Below, in pieces: positions 32,758-44,583 of a DNA stretch of 64,000 nt. Under the pieces are notes generated by a model. It was not told the origin of the DNA, did not search any database, and saw nothing but the letters and a program-made list of their open reading frames with translations. The first letter of the stretch is position 1. Each line of letters starts with the position of its first letter. The translations under genes were made by a program, and so were the position numbers. Source of the DNA: Cystobasidiopsis lactophilus (Eukaryota; Basidiomycota; Agaricostilbomycetes; Agaricostilbales; Chionosphaeraceae); contig BCIO01000006.1 of NCBI GenBank assembly GCA_001599975.1, positions 329,156-393,155 of the forward strand, given 5' to 3'.

Positions 32758-34584
32758 TTAGGAGTAGCCTCTTCCTCCTCCTCCCCGGTAGGAACCACCT
32801 CCGTAGGATGGCGGTGGCCTGGCCGTCATCGAGCTACCACCGAGAGTGCCACCACCGACCGAGCCGTAGGACGAGCCGGTGGCGGTCGCCTGAACTGGTC
32901 CCTGCCGTTGCGATCGTCTGCTGGCTGCTGCAATGTCTGCCTTCGACCGCCCAAAGATTGCCAGCTTTATGGGGTTGGGTTCGTGCTTGAACTTCCGCGC
33001 TCGCGAGATGACCAATTTCGCAACCAGGGAGAGGTATAGTATGGCGAATCCAGCGGCCACGCCTTGCGCTATAGTTTCCAAAATCGGATCGTACGATACG
33101 TCGAGGTTCTTCAGAAGGGGAAACCCGGTCAACACCTGCTAGCCACCCTCAGAACAGATCTTGAAAATCACTGCACGCGCACCTGATAGAACCCTCCAGC
33201 CACCAAGGTTAGACCCAGTAAGATGTGGACCCAGTTTCGCTTAAGTATTCAGCTGTCAGCTTCCTTCGGACGCAAGGACTTGATAGCTCACAAACTGAAT
33301 CCGCTCTCTGTGCTTGTTTTTCATCTTGCGTATATACCAGCCCCAGGTGTATTGGATAGTCAACGCAAGGAGCAGGACTGGGCCATAGAGCTGGTGGGTG
33401 TTTGAAAAATGCGAAGTCTTCTTCTGGCTGACCAAGGCAGTCGCGAGGCCCACAGCGATTACAGTGCCAGCCAATGTGCCCATTTGGCCCGCCTCGTGAA
33501 GTTTGCGCCAACGAGGAGCCTCATCAGTGCCAGTGGCCTCTTTCACTGTCGTCTCCAAATCCTCCTTTAGTGGCTGCGGCGGCGCCGAGCTGGCGGAGGA
33601 CCGCGCAAATCTCGCGATTATCACTGCGATTGGCGCACATACGAGCCAGGCAGCTGCACCTGCAATGGCGTGAGTCGCCGCGAGGGTCGCTGGGTTAGGT
33701 GGTACTGCGGACTTGGAGCTTTTGGATTTCGAGCTAGTGGCACTGACTCCGCCTGAAGTGCCCGTCGGGTCCGAGGTGTCAGAGTCATTGTCCCCTCCGC
33801 TGGATCCGGTGGTTGCAGTACCATCCCCAGGATCACCGGTGGACGCACTCCCAGTGGTGACCGAATCGCCGCCTGCGGAGGTGGACGTAGAGCCACTGCC
33901 GCTGCCCCCTGAAAAAGTGCTGGTCAGGTCGATGGCCGTCGAGTCGAAGTATTTGTCATGCTGGGCGAAAGTGGCCGACGGAGACGACTGAGAGAACTTC
34001 TCAATTTCCGGTGTCTAGCTGTTCAGACCGCTCGCTCACCGAACCGGGATTGGTGCTACCGAAAGCAAAAATAAGGCGACAGTCCTTCTCTTTGGGGAAA
34101 GTCTTGGTGTCCCAAGAAACCGTAAAGCTGAAAGTCGTATCGGTCGTGAGATCGGTCACAATAGCGGCGTCAGAACCCGAAGCGACTTTCGGAATCTGTG
34201 TGTCGTCGATGCCAGTACGCGGACTCAGAGTCCAGCTTTTGTCAGTATTTGGCCATCCAACTAGAAAGTTCCAAGCACGGATCAGAAATGTAGGACTGTC
34301 TATGAAGGCAATGGAGGCGTCGCACCCCAAATTGTTGAGTCTTTCATGCCGGTTCCGGAGCCGATTCCCATCCACCCGATGTCTGAGGCAGCCTCTGGAT
34401 ACGATAGAGATATTAAGAGATAGCTGCTGTTCGCGACGAACGAAATGGCGAAAGGCTGCCCGGCCTTCAGATTTGCTGGCAACGTCGCGCCTGTCAGGTC
34501 GCTTCCCATGAAGCTGACATCGCTCGCCGTGAGGTCTGCTGCAATCAAAACCGAAAAGCACATCATCAACAGCCATTGCAGCAT
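32758..34584 (-). CDS. DOMON-cytochrome b561 membrane protein, copy A
   Basis: The signal peptide is MLQWLLMMCFSVLIAADLTA. An extracellular cytochrome (DOMON, cellobiose-dehydrogenase-like) domain follows: PFAISFVANSSYLLISLSYP, IGWMGIG (Met side), VGWPNTDKSWTLSPR, CRLIFAFGSTNPGS and QHDKYFDSTAIDLTSTF, where His would be the second axial haem ligand. After a Gly/Ser/Thr linker comes a b561 core with four spaced His: LAATHAIAGAAAWLV, RKLHEAGQMGTLAG, FSNTHQLYGPVLLL and NWVHILLG, on transmembrane helices. The tail is Gly/Arg-rich (YGGGSYRGGGGRGYS). The likely role is electron transfer across the plasma membrane to an outside acceptor such as ferric iron, quinone or a copper oxidase. It has no GMC dehydrogenase domain. 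Confidence 0.78.
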
Positions 34585-34866
34585 CGCAGCCGAGGCAGGA
34601 CCAAGGAGAGAGTGCTTCGAGACATCATGACCGTGCCTTCGAACGCGTTCTCAAGAAGGAGTTTCACCAAGGCCTGCAGTTTTATGCGCGTGTTTCGAAG
34701 TGTCCAGAGGCGCGACGGAGACGCAAGGCAGCTCGAGTGACAGCAAACGGGCGAAGGAGCGCACTGCGCAGGAAGCAAATAAATGTGCCAAGCGAAGGCC
34801 GCGCAACAGGTCCTCTGTGAAGCTGCAAACGAAGATCTAGAGGTATACAATAGGCGAACGGGCCTG

Positions 34867-36908
34867 CTAGCGAGGCGGTGGCCATGGCCGTGCTGGATAA
34901 CCCCTGCCAGTGCCTCCACTCCCGTAAGAGTTGTAAGATTCTCCGGACATGTGGGTGAAGCTGAATGTCGGGGAGTCAGGAAGCAGTAGGTCTCATGCGT
35001 GAACGCACCTACCCACTGGCAGCCGGAATGGATCCGGGCATTTGATTGGAGAAGCTGGAAGAGGTCAGGACCGAGCACTCACGGCCAGAAAGCAAAACTC
35101 ACCCACTCCGGGCCGGTATCCACCCTTGCACAGTCTGCAGATATCTGCGGGCCGGGTGAGAAAGGGGAGGGGCAATAGTTGAAGATCTAGCTCACCCGCT
35201 CCGAGCTGCCGCCGACGCTGGCATGGGCGGTGGTCGACCTCGTTGACCCATGGCAGCAAACCTATTGCGACTCTGAGTATACCAAAAGGCCAATTGCTCT
35301 CTTGATGCGCCAAAGATTGCCACCGAAATAGGCCGAGGAGAAAAGGAGTAGAATTTGGCTCGTGTTCGGAACAGGTTGAAAGCCAAGCCTGAGATAACAC
35401 AGCCAAGTAAGATGCACCACACAATGACTGCCGTTCATTTTTAGTAGGAGTCGAATCAGCAGAATGGAGTAACTTACGTCCTGTTTTCACGGAATTTGGC
35501 CAAATCACCGAGTCAAGATGCAAGAGATCGAGGCCCGTGGACAGCTGGTAGAAGCCCATGACGGTCAAAAGTACACCCAAGCCAATGTGGACACGGTTTC
35601 TCTGGCGTTGTGCTGTTAGCTGGTGATGATTGACCGAAATGCCGGCTCACTTACAGTCTGCACTTTGGTACGCTGCCGCTTCACGAGGGCATGGATAATG
35701 TGGCCCATAGAAATCTGCACAACCAAGCCAAACAAGATGACGATGCCACCGATTTGGTGCCAAGTGTCGAAATGAATTCCAGATTTTGAATTAATCAGCG
35801 CGATGCCGAGCGCCACACCCGTGATGGTGAGCGGAAGCGTTGCAAACTGCTGGATTCGCTCGTGCTTGATTCGCCAAGAAGGAGATCGCGGTTCGTCTTG
35901 ATATGAGCGCCGAGCGATTCTCGCAATGATTATGGCCACGGGGCTGAAAAAGGCCCAAGCTGAGGCACCACAAAGGGCGTGGGCAATAGCGATTGTCTTG
36001 CGAGTTTGAATGAGAGAGGAGACAGGCGGCGCCGAATCCGGGCTGGATGTGCCTGTCGACTGCTCGGGGCTAGCGCTGTTGGTGGGCGAGGGCGTGCCAT
36101 CCGTCTCGGTAGATGGGTCGTCACCACTTTGAGTCGGATTGCCTGAGCTCGAAGAGGAGGAGGAGGAGGAGGAGACGCCGGAGGTCGATCCATATGTGCC
36201 AGTCATGTCAAGGGCAGCTGCATTTGACCAATTTGGCAAGAAATTTCATGAGATGGGGTCAAAATTGCGTACAGGCAGAGTAGTATATCTCGTGCTCTGT
36301 TAGAGTTGCAGAAGGGGAGGAAGAGCTAGGCTTGGTGGCGCCAAAGGCAAATATCAACTGGCATTCGGCTGTTAATGGAAAGCCGCCGACGTTGGTGCCT
36401 TTGGCTAAAGGCTGAACGACCGCAAAAACGTTGCTGCTGGCTGATGTCGAGGTGGTGGTCAAGCTGGAGACAATGGACACGGGCGCGCCCGTAACAACTG
36501 TCGGCTCGACCTCGGTAGTGGCGGTCCTCGTTGAAAGCGTCCAGGAGCCATCGCTGTTGGGCCAGCCGATGTTTATCTGCGAGCCCGCCATTTGCTGACC
36601 AGCTGGATGTCCATTATATTGGTTTCAGACCTCCTCCGTTCCGCGGAAGACCAGGACAACGCACATCCAATACCCATCCACCCGATTTGCGACTGCGGTT
36701 TTGCGATGCTGAGGGCGATGAGTAAGTGGGTCGTGTTCGCTATAAGAGAGATGTCAAAGGGTTGGTAGCTGGCTGCGGGTCGCGTTGCGCCTTTCAAAGG
36801 TCCGTTTCCCAACACCGCTTGGACCGAAGCCAAGGTCGGGCCAGCCGCCAGAGCACTCCCGGATTGCAGCAGAAGACATCCAGCCGTGAGGAGCGACGCT
36901 GAGCGCAT
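34867..36908 (-). CDS. DOMON-cytochrome b561 membrane protein, copy B
   Basis: This is a tandem paralogue of copy A, 282 bases upstream of it. The signal peptide is MRSASLLTAGCLLLQSGSAL. The DOMON blocks are FDISLIANTTHLLIALSIA, IGWMGIG, INIGWPNSDGSWTLSTR, CQLIFAFGATKPSSSS and EHEIYYSASALDMTGTY (haem His). A Ser-rich linker is encoded by a GAG/CTC run at 36154-36174. The b561 helices are AIAHALCGASAWAFF, WRIKHERIQQFATLPLTIT, TWHQIGGIVILFGLVVQIS and RNRVHIGLGVLLTV. The C-terminal exons keep the copy A Gly-rich end (SYNSYGSGGTGRGYP, stop at 34867). About ten exons; the last two joins are approximate. Both copies keep the four core histidines. Confidence 0.76.
36154..36174. repeat. (GAG)7 trinucleotide run in the copy B linker
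   Basis: Seven perfect GAG units (CTC/TCC on the coding strand) encode part of the poly-Ser linker between the DOMON and b561 domains, a region that tolerates length change. Confidence 0.8.
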
Positions 36909-37341
36909 GTCAAGAAGCCGTCAAAGGAATGGTAGCGGATGCCGGGTTGGCTCTCGCCCTTGGACCAGCCGGCGACGTGATGGCTTTTAGCTCGATTCTG
37001 CCTTCCTTAGGTCGTAGGAGCCCATGGAGGCCGTCGTTCGTCTAGGAGAGGCATCCTCGGCATATTCGGTCAATGGTCAGAGAAAGTATCAAGTATTACT
37101 GTCAGAGAGGACGCTGGAAGAAGAGCCTGGTCGCGCAACAAAGGGAGTGGACAGTCCAGGGTGCAGTCGACGCTCGGGCAGGCAGAACGACACGGAAAGT
37201 CCTTTAATCGCAGAGCTCCGTGCACCAAACCATGCAAAGCAGTGCCATTAGCGCGCCGGGGAGGGCAGTGGCCGTGGGTGGCAAACCTATTGAGTCAGGG
37301 CGGGGTTGGCCCCAGACGTCGACTCTCGCTCTTGGTGCTGT
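36909..37341. promoter_or_regulatory. Divergent intergenic region, DOMON-b561 copy B and ABC ATPase
   Basis: No gene is supported in these 433 bases. The open frames present have no family motif. The region must carry two promoters; I see no clear TATA box. Confidence 0.3.
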
Positions 37342-39081
37342 ATGAAATGGACTGCTAGGCTGTTAAGCCAACCTGTTATCAGAGTGCAAGATGCCCTGCT
37401 GTATCCGTTCGGCAGTCAGACGCCCCTCTACAAATCGCCAATTTCGTGGACGCTTGAACGCAGCCCTGATCAAGTCTGGGGCGTCTTCGGCCCGGCTTCT
37501 GCCCACTTTTTGAAGTCTTTGCTTGGCTGGGCGCGAGCTGAGCCGCCTGGGAGCTTGCAACTGCCGTTCGTTGGCCAGCGACAGGCCCACAAACTCATCC
37601 AGTCGGTGGCCTTCGGCACCAGACTCAAGTCCAACGTGAACAGTGGCGCATTTTCCGACTTCACAGCTCGTTACGGTCGTAAGCCAGTCGCTTCCCTGAC
37701 ACAGAGGGCACCAGCTCATCATCAATTCATTAGATCTTCTCGAGGAAGATCAACAAACGCTACTCGAGCATCTCTCCGACTCTTTTCGCGAGCAAAGCGT
37801 TGTGGTAGAAGAGGAGGAGCTCCTCTCGGTGGCGAAGGACTTCAAGATCCAGCACCTTCTGCACATGCCCTTGATCGCCCTTTCGAATGGCCAAACTCGG
37901 CGGGCTCGCATTGTCCGCGCTTTGCTGTTGAAACCCGAAGTTCTCATCTTGGAAGAGCCTTTCAGTGAGCTTGATTCTCGTTCTAGGCCCAATCTGGCAA
38001 GCTGAATGGGCTGCAGCTGGTTTGGATGCCGCAAGCCGCGACTTGCTGGAAAAGATCTTGCTGGAACACCACCTCAAGCTGGCCCCCCAACTCGTCTTCA
38101 CTTTGCGAGGCCAAGATCGAATCCCAGACTTTCTCACCCACGTCATTCAGACGTCGCAAACGAAGGGCCAGAAGGATGTGGTTTACATCGGGCCACGATC
38201 AGAGTGGACGCCACCCGTGTCCCCTAAAAGCGCCAGTCTGGCGCACACCGAGGAGCTCAGAGATCCACAGCCTTTGGTAGAACTAAAAAAAGTCGATGTC
38301 TTCGGCCGCACGCCGGTGCTGTGTGACATCAACTGGACGATCAATGAAGGAGAGCGGTGGTCGTTGCGGGGTCCAAATGGTGAGACCATTCTTTGATTGC
38401 GACTCAACAAGGTCTTCAACCTCTTTCAGGTTCTGGAAAGAGCACGTTGTTGTCGATGATTACAGGCGATCACCCTCAGTCCTACCAGCAAGACCTCACG
38501 CTCTTCGGCTCGCCGCGCTTCAAATTGGCTACTCCAACCCTGCAAGCCAACATAGGCCACGTCTCGCCAGAGATTTTCAACGCGTTCCCTCGCAAGTTCC
38601 CCGGCATGAGCGCCAAAGACGCCATCGCCACCGGCTTTCTCAACATTTTCGCCTTCCGCCACATTACGCCTGCCCAAGAGGAACAAGTGGAGAAGTTGGC
38701 TCGAGACTTTGGCTTGCTCAGAGGCTTCTTGGACCGCTCTTTCGCCGAATTGAACGGGGAGGATCAGAGCTTGGTTCTGCTGCTCAGAGCGCTGATCAAG
38801 AAGCCCAAGCTGCTCATTCTTGACGAGCCGTTCGCTGGCATGAGCGAGGAAACGATCGAGAAGTGCCGGGCGTACATCGACACCAAGCTAGACCCGAGGC
38901 AAGCTGTGATATTGGTTCGTTCTCGCACTCTCCCTGGCGAGCCAGCGCTGAACTGCTGCTTTCACAGGTGACTCACTGGGAGGGCGAGAGGCCGACGAGC
39001 ATCACGCGACTGCTTCAGCTCGACTCGGGCAGAGTAGTGGCCAAAACATGGGGAAACGAGAGCATGAACCTTGCATTGTAA
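37342..39081 (+). CDS. Soluble double ABC ATPase, ModF/YDR061W-like
   Basis: Two ATP-binding cassettes are in one chain with no membrane segments. ATG 37342 opens MKWTARLLSQPVIRVQDALL, which could be a mitochondrial lead. NBD1 has a degenerate Walker A (FGPASAHFLKSLLG), a good signature (ALSNGQTRRARIVRALLL) and Walker B (PEVLILEEPFS). NBD2 has an intact Walker A (RGPNG joined to SGKSTLLSMI over an intron), an altered signature (AELNGEDQSLVLLLRAL) and Walker B (PKLLILDEPFAGM). The C-terminus is VTHWEGERPTSITRLLQLDS, with the switch His. This matches yeast Ydr061w and bacterial ModF/PhrA-like proteins, whose substrate is unknown. About 520 residues and five or six exons. Only one composite ATP site looks catalytic. 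Confidence 0.75.
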
Positions 39082-39181
39082 AAAAATCTGCAGCCCCAAA
39101 GTATCGTGAGCATGATCATTCCCCTCTCTTATCTTTTGTGTAGTCTTGTGAATCGTCGGCGTTACCCCGGTGGGCGCCTTT

Positions 39182-40719
39182 TCAGAGGGATTGCTGTTGA
39201 GCTGGGCGAGCTCCTCCTCTAGCTCCTCGCCCCCGGCCTCCTCGCCCTCGCCCCCCGCGCCCGCGGTATCCCTGTCCACCGCCACGCATGCTCTTGGCCT
39301 CCTCGCCAAACGTGTCCACGTTCTTGCGGCTCTCAACGTTGCGGTCCCAGGTCCTCGCTGGCCCTCCGCTCAGCGCGGCCGACTTTTCGGTGGCCTCGCT
39401 CGAGATGTTGTCGAAGAAGGAGCTCTTGGTGTAGAGCGTCTCCTCGGCCGCGGGCTTGAGCGAGTCCTTGTCGAACTTGGCATTGGCGGTCTCAAAGTCA
39501 AACTCGGGCAGGTTGTTGGTAGCGGGCGCTGAGCCAGTAGCGCCGCCTCTTGTCGAAGTGGCGCGCTGATTGTTGCCTCTGGGTGAAGGTCCACCTCTTG
39601 CTTGGGGTTCGCGAGCGGCACCTCCACGACCTGCAGCGGCGGACGACGAAGGTGGGCGCATTCGGCCCATGTCCGCGGCCAGCTGTTCCACCTGGGAAGC
39701 GGTGATGGCGCTGGACCGGGGCTCGACGGCTGGCGGAGGCGGGACACCCTTCTCGGCCGCGGCAGTTTTGATAGCGTTGGACCGCGCGGCGGCCTGGGCA
39801 AAGGAAGTGACGCCGTTGGTTTTTGGCGCTGGAGGTGGTGGAGCGGCGGCCGCCACTGGAGCAGCTGCGACAGGCTTCGTCTCTGCTGGGGCAGCTGAAG
39901 GTTGAGATTTAGGGCCAGTGGGAACATTGGCGGGTGGAGGCAGTGGCGAGACGGCGTTCACCATAGCCTTTGGCGCGGTGGGCGGCGACTTGAGGGCAGC
40001 TGGCCCAGAGCTCGCTGGGGCCGGCTGCTGCTGGGGCCCCACGTTCTCTTTTCCCGCTTGCTGTGGCTGCTGCTGCGGCGGGGGGAATGGCTGCTGCTGT
40101 TGCTGGGGAGGGTAGGGCGCACCAGGAGGAGGGTAAGGCGGCATTTGGCCATAGGGCGACGGCGGCGCGCCAAACGGGTGCTGGGGCTGCATCTGCGGGT
40201 GCATAGGGTAGCCGTAGTACGGGTTGTACTGGCCGTAGTATTGGCCAGGCCCAGGCGGCGGAGGAAGGCCACCAGCGGGAGAAAAGCTGTCTTGAGGACG
40301 TCGGGCCTGCCAGAGCGCCAATCCCGCTCAGTCTCGGCCGCAGGTAGACTAAAACGCAGCTCACATTAAGAATGGCAGGGTCGTCAGGCATGGCAGGCTG
40401 CTGTGGCGGCTGGGGCGGGCCTTGCTGGTCAATTTTCAAGTCCCGAATGTCGCTCGCCTTGAACAGGATGTACCTGTCCGTTCCGTACTCAGTTCAGGCG
40501 CAACAGCCTAGCGAGTGCAAGAAACACGCACTCGTAGACGTTGTCCGTCGCTGGGATCTCCTGCGCCGGGTCGCCCTTCCTCCCTTCGGTGCCCATTGAC
40601 CTGACATTGGACAGCGAGATGGTGGCATCCTCTTGGGAGATGGCCGTCAGGATGCCCGCATAACGAATCTCAGACTTGGAGATGAGCGAGATCGAGCTCC
40701 CGATGTAATTCGCTGCCAT
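39182..40719 (-). CDS. SCD6: Scd6/LSM14-family translational repressor and decapping activator
   Basis: Scd6/LSM14 binds eIF4G and Dcp2/Dhh1 in P-bodies and represses translation. The start at 40719 gives the LSm14 domain: MAANYIGSSISLISKSEIRY, AGILTAISQEDATISLSNVR and SMGTEGRKGD, then after an intron YILFKASDIRDLKI. The middle is Pro/Gln/Ala-rich with PGQYYGQYNPYYGYP. The conserved C-terminal set follows in order: FDFETANAKFDKDS (FDF box), YTKSSFFDNIS (FFD box), RKNVDTFGEEA (TFG box), and a final RGG block GYRGRGGRGRGGRGRGARGG. About 460 residues. The gene lies convergent with the ABC ATPase, 100 bases apart. Confidence 0.92.
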
Positions 40720-41274
40720 CGTCGACTGGCTCCAAAAGGCGAGGTGCGCATGACATTGCTTAGGAGTGGACAGCGACTTGCATGTCGCCACTCATGACAT
40801 CTTGTACACTCCACGACGCTCTCTAAAGCACTCCATCAAACAAGCAGCCTGCAAGAGCCTCCGCCTGCTCCAATGCATAAATTTTGGCTGTTGCTCGTGT
40901 GCTCCCAGCTTTCCTTCCTCCCCGGCCCCCTGTCCTGCTACGTTGGCGCGTTATGTGGATCATAAGAGCATGTTGGCCTGATTTGCGTGCTTGATGGGAC
41001 TAGCAAAGAGGATCAGCGCGTCTCTGCCAGGCAAGCTACCTTGCTCCTGCGAGTGCGACTCTGAATCCTGTCATTCGCTCGCCGGCCATCGGTGCGGACT
41101 GGTGCGCGTCTTATCCCTGGTCGATATGCTCTTGTCGTCGCCTGCACCGTCACAATAAGCTCAATAACCCACCCCATTTTTCCGTGCCAAATTCCCCACC
41201 CTCAGAGCGTCTGATTTGGCGTTGCCCTGTCTTCGCCTCCTTGACCAGCAGCAGCCAACTTGCAATCGAACAAA
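40720..41274. promoter_or_regulatory. Divergent intergenic region, SCD6 and CHK-type kinase
   Basis: There is no gene in these 555 bases. Short frames do not extend across plausible introns. The kinase side is pyrimidine-rich near 41160-41240 and ends CGAACAAA directly before the ATG, a favourable fungal start context. Confidence 0.3.
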
Positions 41275-42859
41275 ATGTCTGGCAAAGCCTTCTTCGACGC
41301 CAAGGTCAAAAAGATTGAGGACCTGTACGCCGCCGAGCAAGCGAACCCTTCCAAAGCTGTGAAGTTTGGCGACTTGCCGGAGAACTACAACAGTATCACC
41401 CGGGAGTGGCTCGAGGCCACCGTCGCTCAGAAAGGCGAGGGCAAGCTGGAGAGCTTCAAGCTGGGCGCTGTGGACGACGGCACGGCGAACCGCAGGCGAA
41501 TCTACCTAGAATGGGACGCAGCAGGAAAGCAAGCCGGCTTGCCTGCGACTGTCTTCTGCAAGGCCACCCACGACCTCCAACACCGCATCAACATGGCCTA
41601 TGGCGGCGTCGAGTTCGAGGTGCACTTCTATAACAAGCTCCGGTCCCAGGTCGACTACGTGGCTCCTACCTCGGTGTGGGCCAAAGTCAACAACCAGTCC
41701 TACAACTCGCTCGTCATCCTCCACGACCTCGACGGCAAAGTCGAGTTCTGCAACAAGAACACGTACGCGACCAAGAAGATGGTGACGCAGCAGCTGCAAG
41801 CGTTGGCCAAGCTGCACGGCAAGTTCTACCAGTCCAAGGCGCCCGAGGTGCTCGAAATGATCATGTGGGCGGACGGCTTCCAAGCGTACGATGAGATGTG
41901 CGATGCCAAGAAGGCCTGCATTGACGGCTTCAAGGGGTGCGAGTCGGTCATTCCCAAGCGCCTCTTCGCAAGAGAAGCAGAAATCTGGCCGGCGACCGTA
42001 GTGTCCTACAAGCGCAACGCCAAATTGCCCTACACCGTGGTCCACAGCGACGTCCATCTGGGCAATTGGTTTCAAGTCGATGGAGGCATGGGTCTCCAAG
42101 ACTATCAATGGTGAGCTGCATAAAGTACAGAGCGCTGGGTGCCTGCTGAACCAACTCGCTTTCAGCATGGGCCGCGGACACTGGTCGCGAGACGTTGCTT
42201 ATTGCATGGTAGGGCCGACTTGATTCTAACTTTGCAGAGGCTCTCGCTCAAGTCAATCCAACACACCAGGGAACTGCCTGTACCGTCGAGGATCGCCGTG
42301 CCTGGGAGAAAGACCTGGTCAGAGGCTACCTGGCGGAGCTCGAAAAAGCCGGCGGACCAAAGGTTGATGAGGAGAGGGCGTGGAAAGAGATCAACGTTCA
42401 AAGCTTCACTGTGAGCCTGCTCGGTCTAGGTTCACTTCCTTCCTTCCGCCACCGGCTGACCTCTTTTTTAGGCTCTTGCATACTGGACCTTGACCTACGT
42501 CCGCACATTCCTCCATTCGCTCGATAGTGGCTCACGCAGTCTTTCTGTTGCAGGCACCAACATCGAACATGCCCCAAATGTGAGAGCCCCGGGCTCTTTT
42601 TTCGAGCATTGTCTCATACAGAAACCACCGCAGGCAAAGTTTGGAGACATGCAGAGTGTTCATCGAGAGAGTCGCAACGATGATGGACGAGTAAGTTCAC
42701 TCTGTAATGCCCGAAGCGTATGGCCCAAGGATTTACCCTGACAGCCACAACGTTCTCGACACTGTGGCTGAGCTAGGCGAAGAAGGTATGTTCCTAGGGC
42801 GAAGTGGACTGGAGCAGCGCGCTGATGCCGGATGTACAGTCAAGCCGACCGATAAATAG
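41275..42859 (+). CDS. CHK/ecdysteroid-kinase-like (APH fold) phosphotransferase
   Basis: The start ATG at 41275 gives MSGKAFFDAKVKKIEDLYAA. The fold follows the aminoglycoside/choline-kinase plan of EcKL (DUF227/CHK) proteins: LPATVFCKATHD, FEVHFYNKLRSQV, SLVILHDLDGKVEF, QLQALAKLHGKFYQ, then the Brenner motif YTVVHSDVHLGNWF (catalytic Asp and Asn) and LQDYQW joined over an intron to RGHWSRDVAYCM. Later exons give WEKDLVRGYLAELEKAGGPK, SFTALAYWTLTYVRTF, FIERVATMMDD, SHNVLDTVAELGEE and a short end VKPTDK. The usual DFQ is DYQW here. About 400 residues. Substrates of fungal members are unknown; small hydroxylated metabolites are phosphorylated by animal relatives. Confidence 0.78.
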
Positions 42860-43054
42860 TCAGCGGTCTTCCATCCGACCGGTGTACTCTAGTGCTCGGG
42901 CATCAAACTGCCACCGCTGCATTGCGATTGGAGTTCTTTGGTTGAAAGTGCTCAAGCTGGTGCCGAGCGGGCACGACTTCCGTTTCAATTGAAAGAAGAA
43001 CAACGAGACAAGACAACAATCGAAGAATACCCCTACACCCTCACTCTGTGCTGT

Positions 43055-44583
43055 TCAACGGGTGAAGGGGACCACTGAGATGTTTTTAGGAATGTTGTAC
43101 TCGGCCGTCCAGTCGGCAGGTTTGTTCGGGTTTTGGAGTCCGAAGTCGCAAGCTGCAGATGGATTTGTGTCAGCAACCGAAGACGGATGGAGCAAAAGCG
43201 CGCTTACACCAATAAAGAGAAGGGAACTCTGAGACTGTTTCGCCGTTTTGTCCGGTCAGGCCATTAGGGCAGTAGCTGACGGCGCAACCCAAGGTGTAGA
43301 ATGATTTCCAGACCTAGAGCATGGCAGCGATTAGTCGCAAGGCAGTCGGGACCGTAGGGTGTACATACGAGGTTCTGGAAGTGGCCAGTCGGATGGTCTC
43401 CAGTCGGCGTTCGCGGATTGTAGCTGTAGAGCTTGAACTCCTGGTTGGCCCACCAGAACACAGGACTGCATATGGACAAGTGAGTACGAAAACAGGAGAA
43501 GCCTGGGAGAGAAGATAAAGAAAGAACCCACTCGGCCGAAGTGTAGCTCTTCAGGTATTTCGGATCAGTTGTTTCATACCAGGATGCAGCTATGTTTTCG
43601 CCGTTCCATGGCACGTCGTCGTAGGCGTAAATGGAGTGGAAGTAGCGGCATTGATCAGTCCAGCCCTGGGCGAAAGTGGCCAGCTCTGCCCGAAATTGTT
43701 ACGACTTTCATTTCCAAGTAGGGAAACCAAGCGCACCGTCCGACCAATGCAAGTCTGGAACACCAAAAAGCGCCCGAAAGTCGTTGTGCGCCTGCAAGAT
43801 GTTGGTCTTGAACAAGTTGGGATCGGCAATCTCAGGGTAGGTGGTGGCAAAGCCAGATGGAGACGGCTTGGTGCCCGAGCTCGAGGATGACGAAGAGCTG
43901 GAGCTGCTCGACTTGGGGACGGAGCTGGTTACAGTGGCCGTCTGAGTAACGACCTGGGTTGTGGGACTAGTCGTTGCTGCGAGGAAACTTAGGATGGCCT
44001 GAATAGCAGCAAAATCAGGATCCTCACTCGTCTTGAGAGTGCGAACGGCTTGGCGAGTGACGGTGGTAGTGGGCTTGATGGTGCTGGTCTGCAGAGGACG
44101 AGTTTTGAGGGGCAGCTTCAAAAGAGAGGCAGACCAGGCACAATAACGCACAATGATCTTCGTGACCGTGCGGGTAGTGAAGGAAGTGACAGTGGCACCA
44201 GCCCGCTTCTCCAGGTTGTGGGCTTCAGCTGCAGCCGTGCGTCGGGCCAGGATCCGAGTCGTCGTCGTCCGGGTGGTCTGGCACGCCAAAGTGAACAAAG
44301 GGCCAGGGCAGCAAGCAATAAAGCGAGGCCTTACAGACCGCAAAGTCGTTATCCTGGTGGCCACCTGGGTCGTGGTAGAGAATTGCGTTTGGAAAATGGT
44401 CTTGGGGGCCAACGTTCGAAAGCGAGTCGACGTCTGAGTCGTTGTTATAGTCTTGATCACGGTTTTGGTAGGGCCAGCCCTCTTGTTCAACACTGGGACA
44501 TTGACAGCGGCAGGCACACCGAGATGAATGTCGGCAAAGGCCACATTAAGCCAGCAGAGCGCCAGGACGAGTTTGGCCAGCAT
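43055..44583 (-). CDS. Secreted CAP/PR-1 family protein, copy 1
   Basis: The signal peptide MLAKLVLALCWLNVAFADIH starts at 44583. A long Thr/Val-rich region follows with KTVIKTITTTQTSTRF-like repeats and dibasic Kex2 sites (NKRAGPT, ARRTAAAEAHNLEKRAG). A poly-Ser linker leads to the CAP domain: TNILQAHNDFRALFGVPDLH, CRYFHS, WNGENIAA, TGHFQNLVWKS, GCAVSYCPNGL and YWCACDFG, ending ADWTAEYNIPKNISVVPFTR. The His/Glu pair (CRYFHS, GENIA) and GHFQNLVW are the CAP signature. Fungal CAP proteins bind and export sterols or fatty acids and can act on hosts. About 400 residues in several exons. Confidence 0.8.

Noticed and set aside
32758-36908. Cellobiose dehydrogenases
   Set aside because: The cytochrome domain resembles theirs, but it is fused to b561 helices, and no GMC flavin domain follows.
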